Source: Brevibacillus reuszeri (GTDB lineage Bacteria; Bacillota; Bacilli; Brevibacillales; Brevibacillaceae). From it: a stretch of 64,000 nt of DNA. This document shows, piece after piece, positions 16,521-25,205 of this stretch; the first letter of the stretch is position 1; the number at the start of each line of letters is the position of its first letter. The position numbers and the translations under genes are program-made. The stretch covers positions 718,017-782,016 of the forward strand of contig NZ_LGIQ01000011.1 in NCBI RefSeq assembly GCF_001187725.1, in the 5' to 3' direction. The notes beneath the pieces were generated by a model. That model searched no databases. It saw only the letters and a list, made by a program, of their open reading frames with translations, and was not told the origin of the DNA.

Positions 16521-17177
16521 ATGTCGCTGACACGTGAACAAATCGCTACTCGTGCTGCTCAGGAAGTCGAGGATGGCTTTTATGTGAACCTCGGGATCGG
16601 GATGCCCACTCTTGTAGCCAACTACATCCCGGAAGGAAAAACGGTCGTGCTGCAATCAGAGAACGGTCTTTTGGGAATTGGTCCGTATCCGACCGAGGAT
16701 GCTCTGGACCCTGATCTGATCAATGCTGGTAAAGAAACGGTCACTGCGATTCCTGGCGCAGCTTACTTCTCCAGTGCTGAGTCGTTTGCCATGATCCGCG
16801 GTGGTCATATCGACCTTGCGATATTAGGCGCGATGGAAGTATCTGCCGCGGGTGATCTGGCAAACTGGATGATCCCCGGTAAAATGGTAAAAGGCATGGG
16901 CGGTGCCATGGATCTGGTACACGGTGCCAAAAAGATCGTCGTCATCATGGACCACGTCAACAAGCACGGCGAAACCAAAATCCTGAACGAATGTGCCCTT
17001 CCGCTGACAGGGAAAAAGGTCGTGAATCGCATTATCACAGACCGCGCTGTTCTGGATGTGACGCCTGAAGGTCTGGTGCTTGTAGAGGTCGCAGAAGGCT
17101 ATACGGCAGAAGAAATTCAAGCGTGCACACAGCCAAAGCTGATTGTATCTCCCGATTTGAAAACAATTGGACTGTAA
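16521..17177 (+). CDS. scoB: Succinyl-CoA:3-ketoacid CoA-transferase subunit B
   Basis: A 218-residue beta subunit. The catalytic glutamate is E47 in 'SENGLLGIG', which forms the CoA thioester intermediate. 'YVNLGIGMPTLVANYIPEG', 'MIRGGHIDLAILGAMEVS', 'GMGGAMDLVHGAKKIVV' and 'VLVEVAEGYTAEEIQACTQ' are typical. GGGAGGAAACAGAT precedes the ATG. It completes the ScoAB enzyme for ketone-body/acetoacetate use. A strong terminator follows the stop. Confidence 0.93.
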   Translation: MSLTREQIATRAAQEVEDGFYVNLGIGMPTLVANYIPEGKTVVLQSENGLLGIGPYPTEDALDPDLINAGKETVTAIPGAAYFSSAESFAMIRGGHIDLAILGAMEVSAAGDLANWMIPGKMVKGMGGAMDLVHGAKKIVVIMDHVNKHGETKILNECALPLTGKKVVNRIITDRAVLDVTPEGLVLVEVAEGYTAEEIQACTQPKLIVSPDLKTIGL

Positions 17178-17184
17178 AACAAAT

Positions 17185-17224
17185 AAGCGATCTCATCCCT
17201 TGTGCGGAGAGATCGCTTTTTTTT
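17185..17224 (+). terminator. Terminator after scoB
   Basis: AAGCGATCTC (17185-17194) pairs with GAGATCGCTT (17209-17218), followed by an uninterrupted T-run. Confidence 0.88.
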
Positions 17225-17355
17225 GTGACAGCATTGATGGTTAGGTATATATCACAGCTCAACCAAATTAACCCAGCATTCTCTTATAATAAAAAGATAA
17301 GACAATAAAAATCGGTAATGTACACCCTAAGTACTCTATAGCCAGGAGGGAAATC

Positions 17356-18108
17356 ATGCAAGATCTACTAGGTAAAGCAATTTTAATAACAGGAGCAAGC
17401 TCAGGAATTGGACGGGCTACAGCCGAATTACTCGCGTCTAAAGGCGCACAGGTCATCGTTAACTATCATACCAACGAAAAAGGAGCTTTAGAAGCCGTAC
17501 AATGTATTCAAGAAAATGGCGGTGAGGCGATAGCTATTCAAGCTGATGTCACCAATAAAGATCAAGTTCATGCAATGGTTGATCGTGCTCTAGCATCTTT
17601 TCGTACAATTGATGTTTTGATTAATAATGCTGCTGGAGGTATCCGTCAGAGTACATTTATGGATGCAAGTGAAGAATTGTGGGAAGAAATATACAGACTA
17701 AACATTATTAGTGTTCTTTTGTGCTCACAGGCTGTATTAAAGCATATGATCCCCAGAAAAAAAGGCAAGATAATAAATATATCTTCAACAGCTGCTCGCA
17801 TCGGAGGTGCTGGTGAAAGCATTCATTACGCTTCTTCTAAGGGAGCCTTAAATACAATGACTATTGGAATGTCCAGAGAATTAATCGAGTACGGAATCAT
17901 TGTGAACGGCGTAGCACCTGGGGTGGTTGAAACACCCTTCCATGAAAAATTTGCTCCCCATGACGATCGTCTCACTCGTATGTCTTCTACCATACCTATT
18001 AAGCGAATAGCCAAACCCGTTGAAATAGCTGAAAGCATAGCTTTTCTTTCGTCCGATGCATCTAATTATATATTGGGCGAAATCATCAATGTTAGTGGCG
18101 GAAGATAA
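17356..18108 (+). CDS. Short-chain dehydrogenase/reductase (FabG/GDH-like)
   Basis: A 250-residue classical SDR. The cofactor motif is TGASSGIG at residues 12-19, 'NNAAG' near 92, catalytic Ser143-Ser144 in 'INISSTAA', Tyr158 and Lys162 in 'YASSK', and 'GVAPGVVETPF' after it. The ending 'YILGEIINVSGG' is typical of 3-oxoacyl-ACP reductase and glucose-1-dehydrogenase relatives. Substrate cannot be told. CAGGAGGG precedes the ATG. The gene is visibly richer in A/T and in A/T-ending codons than its neighbours and stands alone, consistent with acquisition by transfer. Confidence 0.88.
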   Translation: MQDLLGKAILITGASSGIGRATAELLASKGAQVIVNYHTNEKGALEAVQCIQENGGEAIAIQADVTNKDQVHAMVDRALASFRTIDVLINNAAGGIRQSTFMDASEELWEEIYRLNIISVLLCSQAVLKHMIPRKKGKIINISSTAARIGGAGESIHYASSKGALNTMTIGMSRELIEYGIIVNGVAPGVVETPFHEKFAPHDDRLTRMSSTIPIKRIAKPVEIAESIAFLSSDASNYILGEIINVSGGR

Positions 18109-18195
18109 CCTCCTATTCTTATCATTTTGTCTAACTATCCTGAGTGTAGGCCGCCGTTTTGGTGGCTTTTTTGCTTGCCACCGCAAAAATAATGA

Positions 18196-19425
18196 TTACT
18201 GCTTCTTCGGAGGTTCGAACGTATGCACGAGATTCCAGTGCTTACCCCCATCAGATGTCGCGTACATCATGGACGGCTTTTCATGATCAGTTACGAACCA
18301 CCAGCCATGCTTTGCATCCGCAAAGGCAAGCAGCTCTTCCCCATAGCCCTCCAGAGACACTGTCCCTTTGCCGAGTGTCTTCCCGCCATCCAGTGTCCAT
18401 CCGATTGTATTCGGCTTGTCGCAGGCCATGCACTGGGCCCCCATAAATGCCTCCTTGGAATTAATGACATACAGCGGTCCTGGGCTCGATCCACCTATAT
18501 CCGGTCCATTTTGATAGTCCATAGGAAATCCGGGAGCTGGTCCTGCACCGGCAGTCGATTTTGCGATGACAGTCTGCCACGTCTTCCCACCATCAGGTGT
18601 ATGAAACAGTGAATAAGACGTTTGGGTCATTCCAGTGTCTCCTATGCATTCGATCCACGCATCCTGGGGTCCAGCCGAGCGAATCAGAACACCATTAACT
18701 GGAGCGGCTGTCTTTTTCTTCATGACTACACTCCAGGATTTCCCTCCGTCTATTGTGCGCTGCACCTGAAAAGCGTCCTGTCCTTTTGTCACGGCCCACC
18801 CTACTGCTCGATCATGAAAATACGGCTCTCCGATCATGTTGGGTGGAACTGGCAGCTTCGTCCATGTCTTTCCGCCATTTGTCGTTCTCCATCGTCCGTT
18901 GAAAGCCTCCTGATCAGAGACGAAGTGGAGAAAATCGTGAGTAGGCATCTCGCCAACGACAGTCCAATGCTTTCCTTCATCTTCTGTACGTATCAAGGAA
19001 AGCTCATTTTGCGTTTCGGCATTCTTGGCAACCACGGCCCATGCCTGGCGGTTGCTTAATGCAAATAATTGCTTGACGGTTCCTTTTGGCTCGTATTGAA
19101 GGTTCCAACGGCTACCCCCATCCTCTGTTTTCGCAATCCATCCGTCACCCCCGATCCATCCCGACTGAAAGTCCGCGATACGCACAGCGGTTACTTTGCC
19201 GAGAGAGGTCTTTTCCGGAGCTGGATTCACTGGAGCGCTGGCGGAGGAGCTCGGTGGTGGCGGCGTGGTAGTCTGCTGCCCGTTTGTACTTTCTTCGTGA
19301 CTGGCGCTTTGATTTTCATGCTCGATCGGAGCTTTCACGCTATCTCCTGCTTGCTGACATCCTGTCAAAATGCTTATGCTCAATCCAAGAACAACAGAGA
19401 TTCCGCTGATCATTTTTTTCTTCAT
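18196..19425 (-). CDS. YCF48/BNR-repeat beta-propeller lipoprotein
   Basis: A 409-residue secreted lipoprotein. Signal peptide with lipobox 'ILTGC', then a low-complexity linker (about 25-75) rich in T, P, S and Q, then a beta-propeller with repeated Asp-box-like motifs: 'TEDGGSRW', 'TEDEGKHW', 'TNGGKTWT', 'TIDGGKSW', 'TPDGGKTW', 'TLDGGKT', 'TSDGGKHW'. Such propellers (sialidase/YCF48-like) bind proteins or glycans; enzymatic activity is not implied. ATG at 19423-19425 gives a proper signal peptide; an ATG 18 codons upstream lacks one. A 'MGAQCMACD' segment inserts two cysteines in the sixth blade. Confidence 0.83.
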   Translation of the reverse strand: MKKKMISGISVVLGLSISILTGCQQAGDSVKAPIEHENQSASHEESTNGQQTTTPPPPSSSASAPVNPAPEKTSLGKVTAVRIADFQSGWIGGDGWIAKTEDGGSRWNLQYEPKGTVKQLFALSNRQAWAVVAKNAETQNELSLIRTEDEGKHWTVVGEMPTHDFLHFVSDQEAFNGRWRTTNGGKTWTKLPVPPNMIGEPYFHDRAVGWAVTKGQDAFQVQRTIDGGKSWSVVMKKKTAAPVNGVLIRSAGPQDAWIECIGDTGMTQTSYSLFHTPDGGKTWQTVIAKSTAGAGPAPGFPMDYQNGPDIGGSSPGPLYVINSKEAFMGAQCMACDKPNTIGWTLDGGKTLGKGTVSLEGYGEELLAFADAKHGWWFVTDHEKPSMMYATSDGGKHWNLVHTFEPPKKQ

Positions 19426-19733
19426 ACTGCTCTCATCCCTTCTGTGTTGCGAATTTCCTAGCATTGCAGGAAGATTCATACCTAATAGACGGCAGGTGCT
19501 TCGAATTATTACAGTTTATGTTTTGGATTTTGTTTTTTGGGAGTGGTCTGGCACCTATGACTGGTAGGCCAGATTCATTGCCGCTGCGAGGGGTCTGTGT
19601 CGTGGAATTAAATTTGATATAAATATTTGTAAATCATCTATTTGTTACCATTAATATATGATAGTCTGCCTTTATTCACCCATTCTGTATGTATCCATAT
19701 AGGAAGCCTCTCAAGAAAGGAGCTATTCTCTCC
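19426..19733. other. Intergenic region, AT-rich
   Basis: A 308-bp divergent region between the YCF48-like lipoprotein and the nucleotidyltransferase-fold gene. It holds a weak TCTGGC/GCCAGA inverted repeat (19547-19552 and 19568-19573) and an AT-rich stretch around 19610-19670 that probably contains the promoter for the gene at 19734. No convincing -35/-10 pair could be fixed. Confidence 0.4.
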
Positions 19734-20327
19734 ATGTTCGCCAAGCACACAGAAGCTCTTCGTCTCATCGCCACTAACTTGAACCGGGAAAAGATCGAAT
19801 GGGCACTTGGCGGTTCTGCTATGTTGACCGCATATGACTTGTGCCCACAAGCAAACGATCTGGATATACTTGTAACTGCCCAGGATGCTGAGCGAGCTCA
19901 TGAAATAATGAAGCTGCTGGGAACCCACAGCGAAAAGGCCTCCAAGGAACCCTATTGTACGGTCTACTTCACGCACTACAGGTTTGCAAGTACAACTGTC
20001 GACATGCTGGGTTTATTCGGTATTCACCATGAGGAGGGAACCTACTGGCTGGATTGGCGCCCTGAAAAGAATGACCGAATCGTTCGTTTGTCAGGTGACA
20101 TTGACGTCCCCCTTGCTTCGCTTGAGGATTGGTATACGCTGTATAGTCTCATTCCCGGGAAGATGGAGAGAGCCGAAGGGATCGAAACGTATTGGAAACA
20201 ATCCACCGGCTCTGATCCAGATCGACTGCGCAAGGTGCTGGAACGTCAACTGCCGGGCTTCCTGCGCACGCGTATCCACCAACTGATTGAGGAAGCGGGA
20301 AATGTAGAAGAAATGTCAGCTTTATAG
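19734..20327 (+). CDS. Nucleotidyltransferase-fold protein (MNT/DUF-type)
   Basis: A 197-residue protein with the minimal nucleotidyltransferase pattern: 'WALGGSAMLTAYDLCPQAND' followed by 'LDILVTAQDAER', the GG/S...DxD arrangement of the polymerase-beta superfamily. Later 'VPLASLEDWYTLYSLIPG' resembles the helix seen in aminoglycoside-type and MNT enzymes. It might transfer a nucleotide to a protein or small molecule; no partner HEPN gene is adjacent. AAAGGAG lies 11 nt before the chosen ATG; an ATG at 19689 is less well supported. Confidence 0.7.
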   Translation: MFAKHTEALRLIATNLNREKIEWALGGSAMLTAYDLCPQANDLDILVTAQDAERAHEIMKLLGTHSEKASKEPYCTVYFTHYRFASTTVDMLGLFGIHHEEGTYWLDWRPEKNDRIVRLSGDIDVPLASLEDWYTLYSLIPGKMERAEGIETYWKQSTGSDPDRLRKVLERQLPGFLRTRIHQLIEEAGNVEEMSAL

Positions 20328-20338
20328 GGTTTATTTTG

Positions 20339-20367
20339 TTAACAACAGGTAGCCTAATTTGTATAAT
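20339..20367 (+). promoter_or_regulatory. Sigma-A promoter TTAACA-17-TATAAT
   Basis: TTAACA at 20339-20344 and TATAAT at 20362-20367 with a 17-bp spacer, 139 nt upstream of the esterase start. It begins 12 nt after the previous stop codon. Confidence 0.6.
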
Positions 20368-20505
20368 GCAAGTAGCACCATCCCAAATCTGGTTCGGCGT
20401 TGATCGAAAAAATCAATTATACTTCCGAAGAAAAACTGGAATAATTATTGGGACCCTTTTTTGTTTTGCAAACAAATTCCCCATTATTTGAGAGGAAGAT
20501 CAAGC

Positions 20506-21186
20506 ATGTCTCGTACAGTCGGCTGTCTCCTAATCCATGGCTTTGCCGGAGACATCAATGACATTCTCCCGCTCGCCAAAGAGCTGCGCGAAGAAGGTTA
20601 TCATGTAGAGTGTCCAACACTCGAGGGCCATGGAGCAACGCGGCGACTCATGGCGAAAAGCACCCGTCACGAATGGCTGAATTCCGCTATGGAAGCCTAC
20701 AAACGCCTTTCCATGCGTGTAGACTCGATTGTCGTGATCGGTTTTTCCATGGGTGGACTACTCGCCTTTCATCTGGCTACATCGTTCCCGGTGAAGCTGC
20801 TCATTACGATCAATACCCCTTATAGATACTGGGATGTAAAAGAAGCCCTCCACTATCTGCGTGAGGACTTCTCCACTCATTCCCGTCGTTACATATACAG
20901 CATCGGTAGAATTCCCTTTAGCAGCATGCTGCAATTTCGCCGGCTTCTGTCCGAAACCAAGCCTCTTCTGCCGAAAATCACGACTCCTTATGTGCTTTTG
21001 CAGGCCAAGCACGACGATACGGTACATGCTGTGAGTGCCGAGATCATAGCGAATCACGTTGACAAGGCAGCTGATCCGCAAATCAGCTGGTATGAGCATT
21101 CCAACCATTATCTTCTGCACGGCCCTGAAAAGGAACAGGCAATCGCCCATGTCATGGCGACCATCAAGGAGCGCTGTTCATTTTGA
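20506..21186 (+). CDS. est: Carboxylesterase / monoacylglycerol-lipase-like hydrolase
   Basis: A 226-residue alpha/beta hydrolase of the Geobacillus Est30 type. 'LLIHGFAGDINDI' forms the oxyanion region, 'GFSMGG' has nucleophile Ser81, the acid is Asp170/171 in 'HDDTVH', and the base is His201 in 'NHYLL'. This group hydrolyses short- to medium-chain esters in the cytosol. Start ATG at 20506 follows AGAGGAAGATC; an in-frame upstream ATG at 20461 has no ribosome site. Its last 23 nt overlap the end of the convergent MFS gene. Confidence 0.87.
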   Translation: MSRTVGCLLIHGFAGDINDILPLAKELREEGYHVECPTLEGHGATRRLMAKSTRHEWLNSAMEAYKRLSMRVDSIVVIGFSMGGLLAFHLATSFPVKLLITINTPYRYWDVKEALHYLREDFSTHSRRYIYSIGRIPFSSMLQFRRLLSETKPLLPKITTPYVLLQAKHDDTVHAVSAEIIANHVDKAADPQISWYEHSNHYLLHGPEKEQAIAHVMATIKERCSF

Positions 21187-22375
21187 CCCACCTTTTTTCA
21201 CGTGCCCAAGCGAATGCGATGGCTAGCAAGACGATTGCGATAATCGTGCACATTACATCCAGTCCCAGGCTGCCATCCATCCAAAAGGCAGCAAGCGGTC
21301 CAAGCGCTGCCCCGATATCGGTTACGACTGAGTAGGCAGTCATTAATGCTGTACTGTTCGTCTGCTTTGCCGCTTCATCCGCAGCGAGCGTGTCCATCAC
21401 GGTGGTAATAATCGTTGCGGTCACCTGTATCCCCAGCAGAATGGCAAACCACATGCCAACCATCACCGAAGCCTGCAGCAGCCCAAACAAAATGGAGCCA
21501 ATAATGAGCGTCCAAATAAACAGTTTCTTTCTGCCATAGCGATCGGACAGCTTGCCGAACAACGGTGCTGCCCAAGGCTCCCAGCTCCAGCGAAGCCCTT
21601 GGACCAGACTAGCCAGAACGGCCGCACCAAGCACGACTCCGCCTACTGCAACGAATGGATGACGAAGCTCAATCAACCTGCTCAAAGCGGATGTAAACAT
21701 GCCCTGATAAACCATTGTTACAAACAGTGCTGTCATGAGCGTAGCCAGCACGCTTTTTTGTTTCCACAAGCTCCGCTCTTCTGTCCTCTGAATGGCTTGA
21801 TGGAACTGCCTCGTAAAAGTCGGCCGAACGTATAAAATTAAAAGAATGAGAGCAAAAAGCGAAAGCGTGGCGAGCACTGCTGATGCTAAAAACATACCGT
21901 ACATAGATGCAAGCAATGCCCCTCCAAGCATCCCGCCCAAGCTGCCCAATCTGTACAATCCGTTGTACAGGCCCATAAACTGCCCACGATTATGCTCTTC
22001 TGTAACCGTCACAATCAAGGAGTATGCCCCCAGCCGTAAAAAAGTCCAGGCCACGCCCCACAGACAACGTGCGATGAGCCATAGCCAAAAGCCTTGGAAG
22101 CCGTAAGCAAGCGTCGTTACAAATGCCAGCCCTACTGCCAGAAACAAGCCTGCACGCCCTCCAGTTCGCTCATACCATTTGCCGACCAGCGGCCCTAGCG
22201 GCACTCGAACCAAACGATTAACTGACAATAACACCCCTACTTCCCATAAGGAAGAAAGCCCCGCCTCCTTCCAATAAATCGGAAGCACTACATACAGCAT
22301 CGAATCCCCTAACATACAAAGTGCTGTGACCAGCGCCACGGCGATAACCTGTGTCTTTCCGCTGATTTCTCTCAT
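21164..22375 (-). CDS. Major facilitator superfamily transporter (drug-efflux-like)
   Basis: A 403-residue protein with 12 predicted transmembrane helices. The TM2-3 loop carries the motif-A-like 'GPLVGKWYERTGGR', and the repeat after TM8 reads 'GKLSDRYGRKKLF'. 'LWGVAWTFLRLGAYSLIV' corresponds to TM4. These fit DHA1-type exporters; substrate unknown. AAAGGAGCAAATC precedes the ATG. It is divergent from a LysR gene with a clear LysR-type palindrome between, so likely under its control. Confidence 0.87.
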   Translation of the reverse strand: MREISGKTQVIAVALVTALCMLGDSMLYVVLPIYWKEAGLSSLWEVGVLLSVNRLVRVPLGPLVGKWYERTGGRAGLFLAVGLAFVTTLAYGFQGFWLWLIARCLWGVAWTFLRLGAYSLIVTVTEEHNRGQFMGLYNGLYRLGSLGGMLGGALLASMYGMFLASAVLATLSLFALILLILYVRPTFTRQFHQAIQRTEERSLWKQKSVLATLMTALFVTMVYQGMFTSALSRLIELRHPFVAVGGVVLGAAVLASLVQGLRWSWEPWAAPLFGKLSDRYGRKKLFIWTLIIGSILFGLLQASVMVGMWFAILLGIQVTATIITTVMDTLAADEAAKQTNSTALMTAYSVVTDIGAALGPLAAFWMDGSLGLDVMCTIIAIVLLAIAFAWAREKRWVKMNSAP

Positions 22376-22460
22376 GATTTGCTCCTTTTCTCTCTCCCGC
22401 TTCTATGCTATACAGTACATAGAAGCATTCATACGATCCAATACATCTTTCTACAAAACT

Positions 22461-22477
22461 CATAACCAATCGTTATG
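22461..22477. promoter_or_regulatory. LysR-type box CATAAC-N5-GTTATG
   Basis: A perfect inverted repeat (22461-22466, 22472-22477) containing T-N11-A, between the divergent MFS and LysR genes. It ends 15 nt before the LysR start, fitting autorepression. Confidence 0.6.
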
Positions 22478-22492
22478 AATTGGAGGTACCAG

Positions 22493-23389
22493 ATGAACCT
22501 GCACGCATTGCGGATTTTCGTCGAAGTAGCTGCACGCGGCAGTGTCACGGCAGCTGCTGATGCCCTTGCGATCAGCCAACCAGCAGTCAGCGCACAAATT
22601 CGCAAGCTGGAGCATGAGCTGGGCATGACTCTGCTGACACCAGTAGGACGCGGGATTACACTCACCTACGAAGGTCAATTCCTGTATGAGCAGGCACGAC
22701 GCATCTATGACTGGGAAAAAGAAATCGAAACCCATCTGCAAGAGATCAAGGATGGAACAAAAGGAAAGCTGCGTCTTGCCTCCACCTATCTCCCCTCTCA
22801 TTACCTTGTTCCGAAATGGCTGGCTGCCTATAAACAGGTTCATGAACAAGTAGAAATTGAAATTCGCACTGGCAACTCGCAGCAATCTATCGAACGTCTG
22901 CTGCGCTGTCAAGCCGATCTGGCGGTCATTACGAATGAGTCGTGGGACAACCTGCCCATCCGGCGTTTCCATCTGACTGACGTTCTCTACTGGTTCATCG
23001 TCCCTGCTCATCATCCGTTTGCCGGACAAAAAATCTCACTGGCCGAGCTCGTAGAAGAACCGTTCCTATTGCGGGAGCAGGGAAGCTCGACACGGGAGCG
23101 CCTCTTTTCCCTTTGCAAGGAAAATGGTGTGAATCCCCCGCGGGTCGGACTGCAATACCATGGGCTCGTGGAATCGATCCAGTCTGTTCGTGCTGGTTAT
23201 GGTGTTATGCTCGCCCCTGAGCTGGCTGTCCGGGAAATGGTGGCACGTGGGGAGGTCGGTCGTGTAACGGTGCCCGGAGTCGATATTAATCGTCCGGTTT
23301 ATTTGTGCATGCGAGAGGATGATCAGAATCATCGGCCTGTCGTGGCGCGGTTTTTGGATATGATTTTAGGAAGAGAGCTGAATGAATGA
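22493..23389 (+). CDS. LysR-family transcriptional regulator (CysL/CbbR-like)
   Basis: A 298-residue regulator. The HTH is at residues about 1-60 ('RGSVTAAADALAISQPAVSA') and the effector domain about 88-290 ('KLRLASTYLPSHYLVPKWLA', 'QADLAVITNES', 'REQGSSTRERLFSLC', 'SVRAGYGVMLAPELAV'). The 'EQGSSTRE' effector-site loop is like that of CysL/CbbR-type proteins. GGAGG lies 6 nt before ATG 22493. Divergent from the MFS gene, which is the likely target. Confidence 0.9.
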   Translation: MNLHALRIFVEVAARGSVTAAADALAISQPAVSAQIRKLEHELGMTLLTPVGRGITLTYEGQFLYEQARRIYDWEKEIETHLQEIKDGTKGKLRLASTYLPSHYLVPKWLAAYKQVHEQVEIEIRTGNSQQSIERLLRCQADLAVITNESWDNLPIRRFHLTDVLYWFIVPAHHPFAGQKISLAELVEEPFLLREQGSSTRERLFSLCKENGVNPPRVGLQYHGLVESIQSVRAGYGVMLAPELAVREMVARGEVGRVTVPGVDINRPVYLCMREDDQNHRPVVARFLDMILGRELNE

Positions 23390-23440
23390 GGTTGTCGGGC
23401 TGGTGTGGAGGGGAGAAAACGTAAGGATAATAAAAACACC

Positions 23441-23473
23441 AAAAGGGCCCAATCCAAGTGGACAGGCCCCTTT
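23441..23473 (-). terminator. Terminator after purU
   Basis: On the minus strand AAAGGGGCC pairs with GGGCCCTTT around an inner TCCA/TGGA stem, followed by T-rich sequence. It lies 14 nt after the purU stop. Confidence 0.65.
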
Positions 23474-23486
23474 GCAATTCCATCTA

Positions 23487-24383
23487 TTAAGGGAAAACAA
23501 TCGTCTTATTGCCATACACCAGCACGCGGTCTTCCAAATGCCAGCGAACTGCGCGAGCGAGGACGGTGCGCTCTACCTGACGTCCCAGCTGTTTGAGCGT
23601 CTCGACGTCTTCCTGGTGCGTCACACGCTGAACGTCCTGTTCGATGATCGGACCTGCGTCCAGTTCTTCTGTCACGTAATGGGCAGTCGCGCCGATCAGC
23701 TTCACACCACGGCGGTATGCTTGCTCATACGGTTTTGCTCCGACAAACGCTGGCAAGAAGGAATGGTGAATGTTGATGATGCGCATCGCATAGTCCTCCA
23801 TAAAGCGCGGGGACAAAATCTGCATGTAACGCGCAAGCACGATCAAGTCTACCCCTGCGGCAGCCGCGATCTGTGCTTCTTCGGCCTGTGGCTTGTTTTC
23901 TTTGGTCACCGGAATGCAGTGGTACGGGATTCCAAAAGACTCCACTGTTTCCTGCATATCTGGGTGATTGCTGATGACAACCGCGATGTCCGCAAACAGC
24001 TCCCCAGATTTCCAGCGCCACAATAACTCCAGCAAACAGTGGTCTTCTTTGGAGACGAACAGCGCTACCTTCTTGCGTTTCTTCGCTTCAACCAAGGACC
24101 ATTCCATGCCAAAGCTCTCGGCCAGCGGTGAAAACTCCATTTTAATGGCTTCACAACGCTCTCCCAGGTTCACCAGGTCAAATTCGATCCGCATGAAAAA
24201 ACGACCCGTTTCCGGATCAGTTGTATACTGGTCCGATTGAACAATATTGGCTCCCTGTTGAAACAGGAAATTAGAAACAGCCGCCACGATACCCGCACGG
24301 TCTGGGCAGGAAATCAGCATACGCGCACGATCTTTATTTTTCTCGCGGTACGCCATCCATTCTCTCTCTGATAACAAATGCAT
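23487..24383 (-). CDS. purU: Formyltetrahydrofolate deformylase
   Basis: A 298-residue protein hydrolysing 10-formyl-THF to formate and THF, balancing one-carbon units. Residues about 20-95 are an ACT domain ('MLISCPDRAGIVAAVSNFLF'). The C-terminal formyltransferase fold carries 'KVALFVSKEDHCLLELLWRW', 'LARYMQILSPRF', the catalytic 'INIHHSFLPAFVGAKPYEQA' and 'GATAHYVTEELDAGPIIEQD' with the catalytic Asp. GGAGGAGAGAACATC precedes the ATG. It is a single-gene unit with its own terminator. Confidence 0.93.
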   Translation of the reverse strand: MHLLSEREWMAYREKNKDRARMLISCPDRAGIVAAVSNFLFQQGANIVQSDQYTTDPETGRFFMRIEFDLVNLGERCEAIKMEFSPLAESFGMEWSLVEAKKRKKVALFVSKEDHCLLELLWRWKSGELFADIAVVISNHPDMQETVESFGIPYHCIPVTKENKPQAEEAQIAAAAGVDLIVLARYMQILSPRFMEDYAMRIINIHHSFLPAFVGAKPYEQAYRRGVKLIGATAHYVTEELDAGPIIEQDVQRVTHQEDVETLKQLGRQVERTVLARAVRWHLEDRVLVYGNKTIVFP

Positions 24384-24512
24384 GATGTTCTCTCCTCCAT
24401 GGTAAACAGCAAAAAGTTGTTTGCAATTATACCATTCCCTGTACCAATTTCTATACCCAAAAGCCGAATTAAGAAGGGTTGATCAATAAATTATTTTAGA
24501 TAGAGCATACAG

Positions 24513-25187
24513 CTATTCACGATTTGCAATCCCATTCATCAAAATGTCCACACTCAAGGCGATTTGCTCCTCGTCGCTGTAGGTCCCAAACTCATCCGGT
24601 TCCAATACTTGCCGGAACAAGATCAGCCCGATCATCGAGGACAGCACAGCCCGAAAAACAGCCTGGGTAGGCAATGGTCGCAGCTCACCGACATCTACCT
24701 TTGCTTCAATCAGCTTTCTGGCCATTTCCTTGACATCAGCAAACACGCTGGCGATCAATGCCTCTCTGATCTCGTCATGAAAAAATGCCTCCTGCAGCAT
24801 AATGCGAACGTGCTTTTCGTTTGCCATGACGAGTTCCAGACGGTTGCGATACAGCTGCGTCATGACCTCGGTGAAAGGCTTCTTGGACTCTTCCTTAAAA
24901 ATTTCCCTGACGTCCTTCAAAATAAACGGCGCTGCCACCTTCAGCAGGACAGGTGCCACGACAGCCAGCAAAATATCCTTTTTGGACTTGTAGTGACGAA
25001 AGATCGTTCCTTCTGCTACTCCAGCTTCCTTGGCAATTTCCGATGTAGAGCTGGCATGGAACCCTTTTTCAGCAAAAAGCTTGATCGAGGCCCGCAAAAT
25101 ATTGCGTTGTTTTTCCGTCATCTCGCTCTCGTCCTTGAGCTCCTCGACATATTGCAACAGGCCCTCTTCAAATGATGGCTTGTTCAT
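24513..25187 (-). CDS. TetR-family repressor of the efflux operon
   Basis: A 224-residue TetR protein. The HTH is at residues about 24-70 ('ILRASIKLFAEKGFHASSTS', 'GVAEGTIFRHYKSKKDIL'). The C-terminal domain is hydrophobic and helical and should bind the inducer. It is the last gene of the HlyD-ABC-permease operon on the minus strand, 18 nt after the permease stop. Palindromes at the operon promoter (28307-28319, 28380-28391) are its likely operators, giving autoregulation. Confidence 0.9.
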   Translation of the reverse strand: MNKPSFEEGLLQYVEELKDESEMTEKQRNILRASIKLFAEKGFHASSTSEIAKEAGVAEGTIFRHYKSKKDILLAVVAPVLLKVAAPFILKDVREIFKEESKKPFTEVMTQLYRNRLELVMANEKHVRIMLQEAFFHDEIREALIASVFADVKEMARKLIEAKVDVGELRPLPTQAVFRAVLSSMIGLILFRQVLEPDEFGTYSDEEQIALSVDILMNGIANRE

Positions 25188-25205
25188 CCTCTTCTTTACG
25201 CTCCT

